Translations under genes and position numbers: made by a program
Notes under the pieces: model-generated
The model's input: the letters and a program-made list of their open reading frames with translations, nothing else
What the model was told of the DNA's origin: nothing
The model's database searches: none
NCBI GenBank assembly: GCA_016794365.1
Contig: JAEUKB010000050.1
Location: 1-64,000 of the forward strand
Source: Myxococcales bacterium
GTDB lineage: Bacteria; Myxococcota_A; Polyangia; Palsa-1104; JAEUJZ01
Length of the DNA stretch: 64,000 nucleotides
Direction: 5' to 3'
Shown: piece by piece, positions 35,719-44,207 of the stretch
How positions within the stretch are numbered: the first letter of the stretch is position 1
How the letters are laid out: each line of letters begins with the position of its first letter

Positions 35719-36618
35719 ATGTTTGGATCTGTTCGACTGCTTGGATCAATCGCGCTCGGGCTGGGGCTCTTCAGCCTGGCGAGCACGGCTTCGGCCACCA
35801 ACTACACGCTGTGGATTCACGGCAGAAACTCCGGCGGCGGTACGGTGGCGGGCACCTACAGCGACTTCAAGTACTGGGGCCCGGCCACGACGGCAGCAGG
35901 CATCAACAAAAAGGCGGTCAACTGGGACGGCGTGAGCCGCATCTCGACCACCAACGCTGCGATTCGCGACGCGCTCGACTGCTACTGCACGGGCGACAAC
36001 TGGTGCTACATCGCGGCGCACTCGGCGGGCGACTACCAGATCGGCTATGCGCTGTCGCTGTACGGCAGCACCGCCCGTTATAAGAAGAACGCGACGCCCA
36101 ACGCTGCGGGCGTGTGCGGCAACCTGACCGGCAACCCGACGCAGACCGGCTGGAACATCAAGTGGGTGGCGGTGGCGTCCGGCGCAAGCGGCGGCAGCGA
36201 GCTGGCCGACCTGGGAAGCTGGGCATCGAGCGAGCCGCTGACGAGCGATCTGAAGACGACGACCGCGCGCGGCCTGTACGATCACAACAAGACCCAGGGC
36301 AAGACGGTCTATCGCTTCGCGGGCGCGGCGGGCACGCTGTATTCGGCGCTGCTGCCGGGTCAAGACGACGAAGCGGTGTCGTATCACACGACCGGCGGCG
36401 TCGCGGGATCGGCGGGCGCGTCGTTTGGCAACCCGTCGGACTTCTTTTCCAACGACCTGACGCTGGGCACCGCCGCGTGTGAAGGTGGCGCGGTCAAGTG
36501 GACGGGTCATACCGTCCAGCTACGCGATGACGGAGAGGTCTACAACCACTACGCGGCGGGCAACTGGGCGGGCATCATCGGCCCGGTGCGTACCTTCGTC
36601 GTCAACAACGCCAAGTAA
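35719..36618 (+). CDS. Secreted alpha/beta-hydrolase-like protein
   Basis: The 299-residue protein has a signal peptide (LLGSIALGLGLFSLASTASA) and a lipase-like start (TNYTLWIHGRNSGGG). The nucleophile-elbow candidate AHSAGDY (Ser about 105) follows a Cys-rich segment (DCYCTGDNWCY). A possible His is in the last 25 residues (YNHYAAGN). The order Ser, ..., His and the secretion signal fit an esterase or lipase. The acid residue is not certain. The start has an AGGAG site nine bases upstream. One base separates its stop from the ATG of the next gene, which encodes a membrane-anchored protein. That arrangement resembles secreted enzyme/dedicated partner pairs. Confidence 0.75.
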   Translation: MFGSVRLLGSIALGLGLFSLASTASATNYTLWIHGRNSGGGTVAGTYSDFKYWGPATTAAGINKKAVNWDGVSRISTTNAAIRDALDCYCTGDNWCYIAAHSAGDYQIGYALSLYGSTARYKKNATPNAAGVCGNLTGNPTQTGWNIKWVAVASGASGGSELADLGSWASSEPLTSDLKTTTARGLYDHNKTQGKTVYRFAGAAGTLYSALLPGQDDEAVSYHTTGGVAGSAGASFGNPSDFFSNDLTLGTAACEGGAVKWTGHTVQLRDDGEVYNHYAAGNWAGIIGPVRTFVVNNAK

Positions 36619-36619
36619 C

Positions 36620-37840
36620 ATGAACGCCACCTCATCTCGCTCTCTGGGTCGTCTGCTTGTGGGGGGCGCGCTGGCGCTGCTCGTCCTGTGGGCGCTGTGG
36701 TCGTTTCGACGCGGCGAGCGTGCGTCTTTGGCCCTTGATCCGGCATTCAGCACAGACGGGACAGCCGCTGGCAAAGGGACAAACGGACCGGCAGGCGCAG
36801 GTGGGCCACAGCCGGGCGGGGTGACGGTGGCGACAGCAATTCCGTCGGGACAACCGATTGATCCGATGGCGCAGGCGGACAGTCCGGCGCTGCGGGCCGA
36901 GCGGCGGCGGCTGGCGGAAGAGCGGCTCGCGACCTATCGCAAGTTTGCGCAGTATCCGCCGCACTCGCGTCCCGCGCGGGAGCACTCAGACAAGCTGTTT
37001 CCGCTATCGCCCGTGGTGCGCGGGCTGCCTTTGTCATTGTCGGGGGTGCCAAGCGATCACATCCTGCTCAAGCTGCGGCAAGACAAGCTGGTGCTGGTCG
37101 GCGACGAGCTGCTAGAGCTGGGGATTCGCTGCGAAGACAGCCAAGGTCAGGTGCTGCCCTGTACGGTGCAGCGCGCGCAGGTGTCCACCGAGTCGCCAGA
37201 TCCCAGCAAGTCCAGTCGTCCGCTGTCGTTTTTGCCCGATGATGCGCCCGGTCGCAGTGGCGAGCTGATTGCGCAGGTGCGTCCGGCCTCGCTGGGTCTG
37301 TGTCAGAGCACCTGTCCGCTGCTGATTGATGTGAAGCTGCAAGCGGGCCGCGATCCGGTCGAGCAAGGCTCGGCGCAGTTTGATGTCCTGTTTACGCCCG
37401 ATCCACCGGCGGTGTCGCAAGGTCCGGTACAGGAAGCGGTGGTCGATGGATCGCTGACGCTGACCTATCCGATCCTGGTGAAGCGACCGGGACGCTATGT
37501 GCTGACGGCGCGAGTCGATGACGCAGCGGGCAAGCCGGTGGCGCTGATCGACTTCAACGACCTGCTGCCGGTCGGAGCGCAGCGCGTCAAGCTGGTGCTG
37601 TTTGGCAAGCTGCTCCGCGATGAAAACCCGCGCTGGCCGCTCAAGGTGCGCGACTTCGATGGGTTCTTGCTCAAAGAGTCCGGCTATCCCGATCGCGAGC
37701 AGATCCCGACGCGCGGCGGACATCACCACACCACGCAGACCTATTCGCTCAGCGCCTTTTCCAGCGCCGAGTGGCAGAGCGAAGAAAAGACCCGTCACGA
37801 GCGCGAGTTTGAAAAGGACGTGCAGCAAGAAGCGCCGTAG
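36620..37840 (+). CDS. Membrane-anchored partner of the secreted hydrolase
   Basis: The 406-residue protein has a short cytoplasmic N-terminus and one transmembrane segment (LLVGGALALLVLWALWSF). A Gly/Ala/Pro-rich linker (about 35-80) leads to a large periplasmic, mainly beta region that includes Cys pairs (RCEDSQGQVLPC and LCQSTCPLL). Toward the C-terminus an immunoglobulin-like segment (RYVLTARVDDAAGKPVALIDF) is followed by a conserved-looking FGKLLRDENPRWPLK and a polar tail. The layout (anchor, flexible linker, periplasmic domain, tight coupling to a secreted hydrolase) resembles lipase foldases in organisation only; I see no foldase sequence motif. An inhibitor or assembly role is equally possible. 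Confidence 0.6.
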   Translation: MNATSSRSLGRLLVGGALALLVLWALWSFRRGERASLALDPAFSTDGTAAGKGTNGPAGAGGPQPGGVTVATAIPSGQPIDPMAQADSPALRAERRRLAEERLATYRKFAQYPPHSRPAREHSDKLFPLSPVVRGLPLSLSGVPSDHILLKLRQDKLVLVGDELLELGIRCEDSQGQVLPCTVQRAQVSTESPDPSKSSRPLSFLPDDAPGRSGELIAQVRPASLGLCQSTCPLLIDVKLQAGRDPVEQGSAQFDVLFTPDPPAVSQGPVQEAVVDGSLTLTYPILVKRPGRYVLTARVDDAAGKPVALIDFNDLLPVGAQRVKLVLFGKLLRDENPRWPLKVRDFDGFLLKESGYPDREQIPTRGGHHHTTQTYSLSAFSSAEWQSEEKTRHEREFEKDVQQEAP

Positions 37841-38007
37841 CCGAGGCCGCAAAAGCTCGCTAGGCTTCCTTCGATGACGCAGTGCGTGAATGAACGCGCA
37901 CGCGGCTTCGTTCATCCACCAACCAGACTGACACCCAAGGCAGCGGTCCGATGAAGCATCACGGGCCGCTTGTCATTTTCAGAGCAAGACGAGAAGGAGA
38001 TCCGTTG

Positions 38008-38859
38008 ATGTTGTCGATTCGTTCGATCGGGAAGGGGACGCTGTGCTTGCCCCTGTGTGTGCTCGCGCTCGGCTGTTCGCACCAGCAGACGCCCGCTGGG
38101 CCGGTTCCCTCCAGCGAGACGCTGATTCCCCAGGTGGATGCCCAAGCCCTGAAGGCCGAGCCCGCCGGACAGCTTACGGGACCGCACTTTCTTTCGGCCA
38201 CGACCGAAGAAGACGGACACACGGACTGGAACCTGCCGCTGCAAGAAGGCCAGTGCTACACGTTTTCGGGCATCGGCGGTCAGGGCGTAAAGCAGCTCTA
38301 CCTGTACCTGTGGGATCAGGCGGAAAAGCGAGTGGCGACCGAAAAGCCAGAGCGTCCGCAGGTCACGCTGCGCTACTGCCCAGAGGTATCGGGCAGCTAT
38401 CACCTGCAAGCGAAGACGGGCGAAGGTCACGGGCCGATGGCAGTCGGTGTGTATGCGGTCGCTGCGCCGCCGAAAGCTGTGCCACCGCCGCCGCCGCCTC
38501 CGCCGCCGCAGCTCGATCTGGGCCAGATCATCGATCAGCAAGCGATGGCCGCCGCGCCTGGCGCGATCCGGGTGGGAGACTTTTATCGGGGCGTGGCCGG
38601 GGGCGGAAACGACCGCAGCGACTGGTTTACAACGCTAGAGCCGGGTCGCTGCTACTGGTTTATCGGGGCGGGCGCTCCCACGGTGAAGGAGCTGTACCTG
38701 TACCTGTGGAATCCGCAGCTTCAGCGCGTAAGCGACAACCGCTCAAGCAGCAACCGCTCGATGATGGGCCACTGTCCGATGGTGCCCGGCATGTACAAGA
38801 TCGAAGCGAAGGTCAGCTCGGGCAAGGGCGAATACCAGCTTGGCGTCTACGTAAAGTAG
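38008..38859 (+). CDS. Lipoprotein with two related domains and a poly-Pro linker
   Basis: The 283-residue lipoprotein has the lipobox ALGC (Cys 23). The mature protein holds two homologous modules joined by a stretch of Pro (about 152-161). Each module includes a CYxF motif (GQCYTFSGIGGQGVKQLYLYLWD and GRCYWFIGAGAPTVKELYLYLWN) and a C-P-containing, Gly-rich end (YCPEVSGSYHLQAK and HCPMVPGMYKIEAK). So the module is duplicated inside the protein. The fold looks beta-rich. A GAAGGAG ribosome site and ATG at 38008 set the start. Upstream in-frame codons lack the lipoprotein signal. Function unknown; surface display or binding is plausible. Confidence 0.75.
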   Translation: MLSIRSIGKGTLCLPLCVLALGCSHQQTPAGPVPSSETLIPQVDAQALKAEPAGQLTGPHFLSATTEEDGHTDWNLPLQEGQCYTFSGIGGQGVKQLYLYLWDQAEKRVATEKPERPQVTLRYCPEVSGSYHLQAKTGEGHGPMAVGVYAVAAPPKAVPPPPPPPPPQLDLGQIIDQQAMAAAPGAIRVGDFYRGVAGGGNDRSDWFTTLEPGRCYWFIGAGAPTVKELYLYLWNPQLQRVSDNRSSSNRSMMGHCPMVPGMYKIEAKVSSGKGEYQLGVYVK

Positions 38860-38883
38860 ACCGCTGACCGGCGCGGCACGGTG

Positions 38884-39882
38884 CTACTTGGCGAGCGCTT
38901 CCAGCTTGGCCACCAGCTCCGCTGAAAAGGTGCCCTGGGCAAGCCGCTGCCGGGTCTGTTTGTAGACCGCATCAAACTTCGCCTGCTCGTCTGGGCGCTG
39001 CGTCACCACCGTCATCTTTGCCTTGAGCCGCGCAAACGCTGCCTCGTCTTCGTTGCGGATGCGCTTGGTCAGCGCACTGGCAGCCACCCGTCCGGTGTCG
39101 ATCACAATGGCGCGCAGATCCGGCGCAAGGGAATCCAGGCGCTTGCTCGACAGCACCAGCGCGCCAATCGACAGCGAGATCACCGCATCGTCCAGCGTAT
39201 CGAGCTTGCTCGCCCACTGAAGCTGCTCAGCGGCCAGCGCGGGCGCATCCACGATGTTGATCGCGCCGGTGTTCAGGTTGGGAAGCACTTCGGGAATGCT
39301 GAGCGGCACGGGCGTCACACCACCGACGACCTGGAAAAATACCGGCTGGATGGCATCGTCTCGCCACAGCAGCGGCTTTTTGCCTTGGATCGCATCGGGG
39401 GTACGGACGGCAAAGCCCTTGGACAGGCGACGCACGGCACCCACGTCTCCCCAGCCGATGAGCTGCACGCCAGCGTCTTTCAGCCCGCGCTCGAAGTCGC
39501 TCTTTTGGGCATCGCGCGCGGCATCGAGCTTGGCCCAGCTACGAAACAGGCCGGGAAGCTGAAGCGCGAGGATCGGCTTATAGAGCTTGCCAAGGCCGAC
39601 TGCGGTCAGCGCTGCGCCGTCGATCTGACCGGACTTGATCTTGGCGACCATGGCGCTCTCGTCGCCTTGCTGACCGTTAAAGAAGAACTGAAGCTCCAGC
39701 CGCCCGCCGCTCTTTTCGGACACGGCCTTTTCCCAGACCTTGAAGACCTGACCCCAGGGGCTCGCAGCCGGAGCCAAGGTTCCGATCTTGATCACGTCGC
39801 CAGCCTGAGCGTCCGTGCTTCTGCCCAGTCCCCACCCGAGCGCGGCGGCGCCACAGGCCTGTACAAACGATCTGCGCTTCAT
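38884..39882 (-). CDS. TRAP-type substrate-binding protein (DctP family)
   Basis: The 332-residue protein begins with MKRRSFVQACGAAALGWG, a twin-Arg-like signal (RRSF). The mature protein has the DctP pattern: IKIGTLAPAASPWGQ, GGRLELQFFFNGQQGDE, and the central YKPILALQLPGLF with INIVDAPALA. DctP proteins capture organic acids or similar solutes in the periplasm for a DctQM membrane pair. No dctQ or dctM gene is nearby, and a kinase gene lies on the other strand. It may feed a distant transporter or act as a sensor subunit. Its ATG is preceded by GAGGACTCTCAG, a weak ribosome site. Confidence 0.8.
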   Translation of the reverse strand: MKRRSFVQACGAAALGWGLGRSTDAQAGDVIKIGTLAPAASPWGQVFKVWEKAVSEKSGGRLELQFFFNGQQGDESAMVAKIKSGQIDGAALTAVGLGKLYKPILALQLPGLFRSWAKLDAARDAQKSDFERGLKDAGVQLIGWGDVGAVRRLSKGFAVRTPDAIQGKKPLLWRDDAIQPVFFQVVGGVTPVPLSIPEVLPNLNTGAINIVDAPALAAEQLQWASKLDTLDDAVISLSIGALVLSSKRLDSLAPDLRAIVIDTGRVAASALTKRIRNEDEAAFARLKAKMTVVTQRPDEQAKFDAVYKQTRQRLAQGTFSAELVAKLEALAK

Positions 39883-39993
39883 CTGAGAGTCCTCCGAGCT
39901 TCAGGATAGAGCAAAAGCGGTCAGACCAGTTTCAGTCGCAGCGCGAGAGGCTGGCGGCGGAATCAAAAGTTCGATGAAATCAGTCCGATTCGC

Positions 39994-41643
39994 ATGACTT
40001 CGCAGGATCTGGACGAAGCGCAGGACGCCGTGAAGGAAAAAGCCCCCGCCGATCGACAGCCAGCTCGTGCGTCGAGCCTTGATGCAGCCGGAAGCGATCG
40101 CAGTGCTGGGGCACAGGCTCCGGGCAAGCGGCCCGCTGACTCGGATTCTTCGCTGGGAACGGTCGCGCTGGGAGTCCGCGCCGCCACCCGAATCGGACGC
40201 TATCAGGTGCTGCGCAAGCTGGGCGAAGGCGGGATGGGCGTCGTCCTGTTGGCCTATGACGAAGAGCTGGATCGCAAGGTGGCGGTGAAGCTGCTGCAAG
40301 AACAGCACGGACGCGGACCAGAGCAGCGGCTGCGGATCTTGCGGGAAGCCCAAGCGATGGCGCGGATCTCGCATCAGAACGTCGTCCACGTCTACGAAGT
40401 CGGCGAGCACAAGACCCACAGCACGAGCCAGCCCGACATCTACATCGCGATGGAGTTTGTCGATGGCATCACGCTCGCAGAGTGGCAAAAGCAGCCGGAG
40501 CGGACCTGGGAAGAGCGCTTGCGGATGTACATCGCGGCGGGAAACGGGCTCCACGCGGCGCACGAAGCGGGGCTGGTCCATCGCGACTTCAAGCCAGAAA
40601 ATGTCCTGGTGGGCAGTGACGGACGGCCTCGGGTGGCGGACTTTGGGCTGGCCCATGGACGAAGTGGCGCATCCGATGATGTGCAGCCGGTCGCGATGCC
40701 GCAGGCTGCGCAGGATCCGGCGTCTAGCAGTGGGGCGCTGCTGGTGTCGCCGATCACCCAAGCGGGCGCGCTGCTCGGGACGCCCCTTTATATGTCGCCC
40801 GAGCAGCTGGGCGGAGAGTCGGTCGGCCCGCTGAGCGACCAGTACAGCTTCTGCGTGGCGCTGTATGAAGCGCTGTATGGCGTGACTCCGTTTGACGCGA
40901 GCGGCTTCGAGGCCCTGCGCGGCAAGGTGCTGTTTGGCAAGGTCAAGCCGCCGCCGCTCGGGACGCCGGTTCCCAAAGACATTCAAGAGGCGATCGCGCG
41001 CGGGATGTCACGCAACAAAGAAGACCGCTTTGCTTCGATGGCAGAGCTTCTGTCCGCGCTGTCGTTTGCCACCGAAAACCCCGCCGTGCAGGTGTCTTCA
41101 TCGCGGCGCTGGTTCAGTGCCTGCGTGATCGGCCTGAGCATCTTGCTGGTGACGCTGTTTTTGGGACCGACGCTGCGCAACCAAAACACGGTGGGCATGG
41201 CGATGACATCGGCGGTGACGCTGTTTGTGGGGCTGCTCGTGGCGACGCTGCTGCTACGTGGAACCCTGCTGCGCAATCCATTTCATCGCGGGATCGTGAT
41301 CCTCATCTTGTGTATGGCGGGGCAGGAAGCGCTGATCAGCAGCGTGGGCTGGCTGCTCGGGATGAATGTGGCGCAGATCGTGTCCACCGAGCTGACGGCG
41401 CTGGCGGGACTTATCACATCGCTCAGCTACTTCTTTTTTCGTCGCGCCTGGCTGCTGCTGCCGCTGACGCTCTTGGGGATGGCGTACGTGGCGTATTCGC
41501 CGCTGGATGCCGGGCTCGTGGCGATGCTGCTGCACGGGCTGTGTGGCGGCGTCGCGATCTTTTTGTGGAGTGACTCGGGAAACCGTCGCACCAAGCAGCC
41601 GACAGAGCTACCGAGCACGCTCACGCGGACCCCAACGCGCTAG
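39994..41643 (+). CDS. Ser/Thr protein kinase with polytopic C-terminal domain
   Basis: The 549-residue protein has a 65-residue disordered leader rich in Ala, Ser and Asp. The kinase domain (about 70-345) has the Gly loop LGEGGMGVVLL, catalytic Lys 99 (VAVKLL), HRDFKPEN at 196-203, DFG at 216-218, and an activation segment ending GTPLYMSPEQL. The usual HRDL is HRDF here. Rather than a PEGA domain, the C-terminal third carries five or six hydrophobic helices (for example GLSILLVTLFLGP and SSVGWLLGMNVA), so it is an integral-membrane kinase with a polytopic sensor. It should be catalytically active. Its neighbours are a DctP protein and the transglutaminase-like gene, both opposite in direction. 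Confidence 0.87.
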   Translation: MTSQDLDEAQDAVKEKAPADRQPARASSLDAAGSDRSAGAQAPGKRPADSDSSLGTVALGVRAATRIGRYQVLRKLGEGGMGVVLLAYDEELDRKVAVKLLQEQHGRGPEQRLRILREAQAMARISHQNVVHVYEVGEHKTHSTSQPDIYIAMEFVDGITLAEWQKQPERTWEERLRMYIAAGNGLHAAHEAGLVHRDFKPENVLVGSDGRPRVADFGLAHGRSGASDDVQPVAMPQAAQDPASSSGALLVSPITQAGALLGTPLYMSPEQLGGESVGPLSDQYSFCVALYEALYGVTPFDASGFEALRGKVLFGKVKPPPLGTPVPKDIQEAIARGMSRNKEDRFASMAELLSALSFATENPAVQVSSSRRWFSACVIGLSILLVTLFLGPTLRNQNTVGMAMTSAVTLFVGLLVATLLLRGTLLRNPFHRGIVILILCMAGQEALISSVGWLLGMNVAQIVSTELTALAGLITSLSYFFFRRAWLLLPLTLLGMAYVAYSPLDAGLVAMLLHGLCGGVAIFLWSDSGNRRTKQPTELPSTLTRTPTR

Positions 41644-41711
41644 CTTCGGTGCTCGGCGCGCTGGCTTCAGGGCTCGGCGCGCTGGCTTCGGTGCGCGCGA
41701 TGCGGGACGGC

Positions 41712-43181
41712 TTACTGGCGGGACAGACGAACCAGGGACTCGACCACGGTGGCGAGCGGCTGGCCATAGACGCTAGAGGTCCGCGCTGCTGTCTGCCAGG
41801 TCGTGGGCACAGCGGTCTTGCCATCCCACACCGGCTGGGTGCCCGTGGGCTCGCTGGCTGACACCGCGCGCGCGCCGGGATTTGGCACCCACAAAAAGTC
41901 CGGGTGCGCGTTCTGGTGCCACTCACCGCCGATGATCTTGCCGGAAGCGTCTAGCTCCAGGGTGTACAGGTAGCGCGCGCCAGAGATCGCATCCTTGTTC
42001 GCGCTGTCGGGCGTGTTGTGGTTTGGACGCGTTTCGACCGTCCAGCGCGCATCCATCGAGACACCGACGATGTGGGTCGTGCCCGGAGCGCGGTAGGCCT
42101 TGAACTTGTCGTTGGTGTAGTCGGCGACCGCGACCTTGGCGTAGCTCAGCGTGGCGTAGGCCTTGTTGGTCTGCGGGTTGAAGTAGCTATAGGAATAGCC
42201 GTACATCGGCTGGTTCCAGACCTCGTAGTCGTAGGTCGCGTCCACCACCATCGAGCGTCGCGCCTTGCCGATCTGGTTGACGACCGCCAAGTGCCAGGTT
42301 CCGGCGTTGGTGTCGCGGCAGGCCTGGTCCTTGATGCGTCCGCTGGTGTCTTTGGAAGGATCCTTGACGTCGCAGCGACCGCCGATGAACTTGGTGGCGG
42401 GATTGGTGTTGGCCCACAGCAAGCTGCCGAGCGCCTTGATGTCCGAGGGATAGAACTTGATCTTGGTCTTGCCGTCGGCAGCCAGGACTTCGAGCACCTT
42501 GGTGGGACGCTGAAGCATAAACGAAGCCGGTGCCCAGCCGTGGCAGATGCCCATCCAGGTCTCGACCTTGCCCGAGCTGGTGTAGTAGGGCTTGCCCTCG
42601 TCGAGGTTGAACTTGGTGAGGGTCTTGCCGGTGTCGCCGACCAGCAGATCGTACTTTTCGGCGGGCGACAGGTCGTCGGCATTGACAGGCTGCTTGTTGC
42701 GGACGTAGTCGGTCAGCACCTTCCAGTCTTCGCCAGCCGGGAACGCCGGGTCGCTGTAGCGCTTGGCCGTCGCGCCCGCGTAAAGTCCCCAGTAGTCGTC
42801 CGACCAAGCCGACTCTGGCAGCGAGGACGAGCGAATGCTGTGCATATCGCTGAGCGTCGTCACCGTCAGGCTATCGACCAGGTTCTTCGCCTGATCATTG
42901 GATCCCGGCGCATCAGTGGGACTGTCCTTGCGCAGCACGTTCTTGGCCGTGATGAAGGACTTGCTGGCCACTACATCCGCCGAAAAAGCTGGGCTGACAG
43001 CGCCCACTTTCTGCGGCAGCGCATTCATAAACGAGCGCGGGTCTGCTTCAAACTGCGCCAGCGCGTCTTCGATCTGCGCCTTGGTAATGGGGTCAAGGTT
43101 GTCGGTGGGCTCGGGCGGTTCGCAGGCGGCAGACATCGCCACCGCACACAGTCCCAGAATCTGGCTGAGCGTGCTCTTCAT
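41712..43181 (-). CDS. Transglutaminase-elicitor-like lipoprotein
   Basis: The 489-residue protein has a lipoprotein signal (AVAMSAAC, Cys 20). Its core matches, as I recall the family, the transglutaminase-elicitor domain known from Phytophthora cell-wall transglutaminases: WSDDYWGLYAGA, then WMGICHGWAPASFM with the presumed catalytic Cys 213. TWHLAVVNQ follows with His 297, then VVDATYDYEVWNQP with Asp 314. A Cys-His-Asp order of this kind fits a papain/transglutaminase-type catalytic triad, able to cross-link or cleave amide bonds. The conserved LSPAEKYDLLVGD segment is also present. The role in this bacterium is unknown; secreted protein cross-linking is inference. It is divergent from a small lipoprotein gene. 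Confidence 0.8.
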   Translation of the reverse strand: MKSTLSQILGLCAVAMSAACEPPEPTDNLDPITKAQIEDALAQFEADPRSFMNALPQKVGAVSPAFSADVVASKSFITAKNVLRKDSPTDAPGSNDQAKNLVDSLTVTTLSDMHSIRSSSLPESAWSDDYWGLYAGATAKRYSDPAFPAGEDWKVLTDYVRNKQPVNADDLSPAEKYDLLVGDTGKTLTKFNLDEGKPYYTSSGKVETWMGICHGWAPASFMLQRPTKVLEVLAADGKTKIKFYPSDIKALGSLLWANTNPATKFIGGRCDVKDPSKDTSGRIKDQACRDTNAGTWHLAVVNQIGKARRSMVVDATYDYEVWNQPMYGYSYSYFNPQTNKAYATLSYAKVAVADYTNDKFKAYRAPGTTHIVGVSMDARWTVETRPNHNTPDSANKDAISGARYLYTLELDASGKIIGGEWHQNAHPDFLWVPNPGARAVSASEPTGTQPVWDGKTAVPTTWQTAARTSSVYGQPLATVVESLVRLSRQ

Positions 43182-43349
43182 CGTGATTTCTCCGTGTTGT
43201 GGTGCTGAGTTGTTTGGACTGGAAGCTCGATGGGTATCACCTGGCGATGACATCGAGCGGCAGAAGATGGCGCACCATACTTCACAAACGCACGGGGTCC
43301 GAAGTTTTTCGGTTCGTGACGCGGCGCGGGATGGCTACAGTGCCTGGCC

Positions 43350-44135
43350 ATGAACCAGCACACGCAAGAGAGACGAAGGAAGGGATGCGCTCCGGCGCTG
43401 TGGGGACTTTTGTTGGTGACGGGCGGCTGCGCTCCGCTTGGGCCAAACGAAGTGGAAACGGGCACGGAATCGGGCACGGAATCGGCGGCGGCATCGGGAC
43501 AGCGCGACGTAGCAGAACAGACCGCAGCACTGCGAGAGCGCTGGGCCGAATACACGGTGAATCCAGGCGCGCACAGTGCAACGATCAGCGGCGGCAGCGC
43601 GGGCAATCCAGTGGCGCTGTTTAGCACGGTGTCAGGACGCGACTTTCAGCTCAAGCTAAACGGCTCGGCGATGTACGTGATCACCAAGCCAACGCAGCCT
43701 GAAGATCAGCTCGACTGGAACAAGCTGCCGGGATTTTCGGACTGCGGGACGCTGGATCTGTCGGTAAACGGAGCGATGTTTGGCTGGCGCTGGCGGATCG
43801 ATCTGACGCCGCCGGTGCTGGAAATCACGGCCTATGCGAACAACCACAGCAAGCACTTGTGGGCGGCGGCTCCGCTGCTAACGCTGGATGCGGCAGATCT
43901 GATGAGCGAAGCGCCGCTGCGTTATCGGGTCTGGATCGACGGCACTCGCTATCAGTTTGCGGTGTCTGGATCGGTACGCGGGCGGACCATCAGCGCAACG
44001 ACGACGCTGCCGCGTGCGTGTGCGGGGACTCCAGCGGGGAATCTCAAGTGGGCGTCGGGTCTGTACTTTGGCGGAACGTCGGTGGCACCGTCGAAAGTGA
44101 CCGCGCAGATTGCCGAGCTTCCGTTTCGTCCGTAG
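43350..44135 (+). CDS. Hypothetical lipoprotein
   Basis: The 261-residue protein has a lipoprotein signal (GLLLVTGGC) and a Thr/Glu/Ser-rich spacer. The remainder is beta-rich with many Trp and Tyr (WRWRIDLTPPVLEITAY, GTRYQFAVSGSVRGRTIS). That strand-rich, aromatic pattern fits a sugar- or ligand-binding jelly-roll, but I recognise no family. It is divergent from the transglutaminase-like gene with 168 bases between their starts, so a shared regulatory region is possible. The crtI gene follows 72 bases downstream. Confidence 0.7.
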   Translation: MNQHTQERRRKGCAPALWGLLLVTGGCAPLGPNEVETGTESGTESAAASGQRDVAEQTAALRERWAEYTVNPGAHSATISGGSAGNPVALFSTVSGRDFQLKLNGSAMYVITKPTQPEDQLDWNKLPGFSDCGTLDLSVNGAMFGWRWRIDLTPPVLEITAYANNHSKHLWAAAPLLTLDAADLMSEAPLRYRVWIDGTRYQFAVSGSVRGRTISATTTLPRACAGTPAGNLKWASGLYFGGTSVAPSKVTAQIAELPFRP

Positions 44136-44207
44136 CGCCGATTGGGAGTCGTCCGAAAGCCCTGATTTTGCTGAAGCAGCACGCGCGGCTGTGGCACCTT
44201 ACTGGCC

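Noticed and set aside
42018..43208. Long plus-strand frame opposite the transglutaminase-like gene
   Set aside because: It is antisense to a protein with strong family motifs and has the low-complexity character of a shadow.
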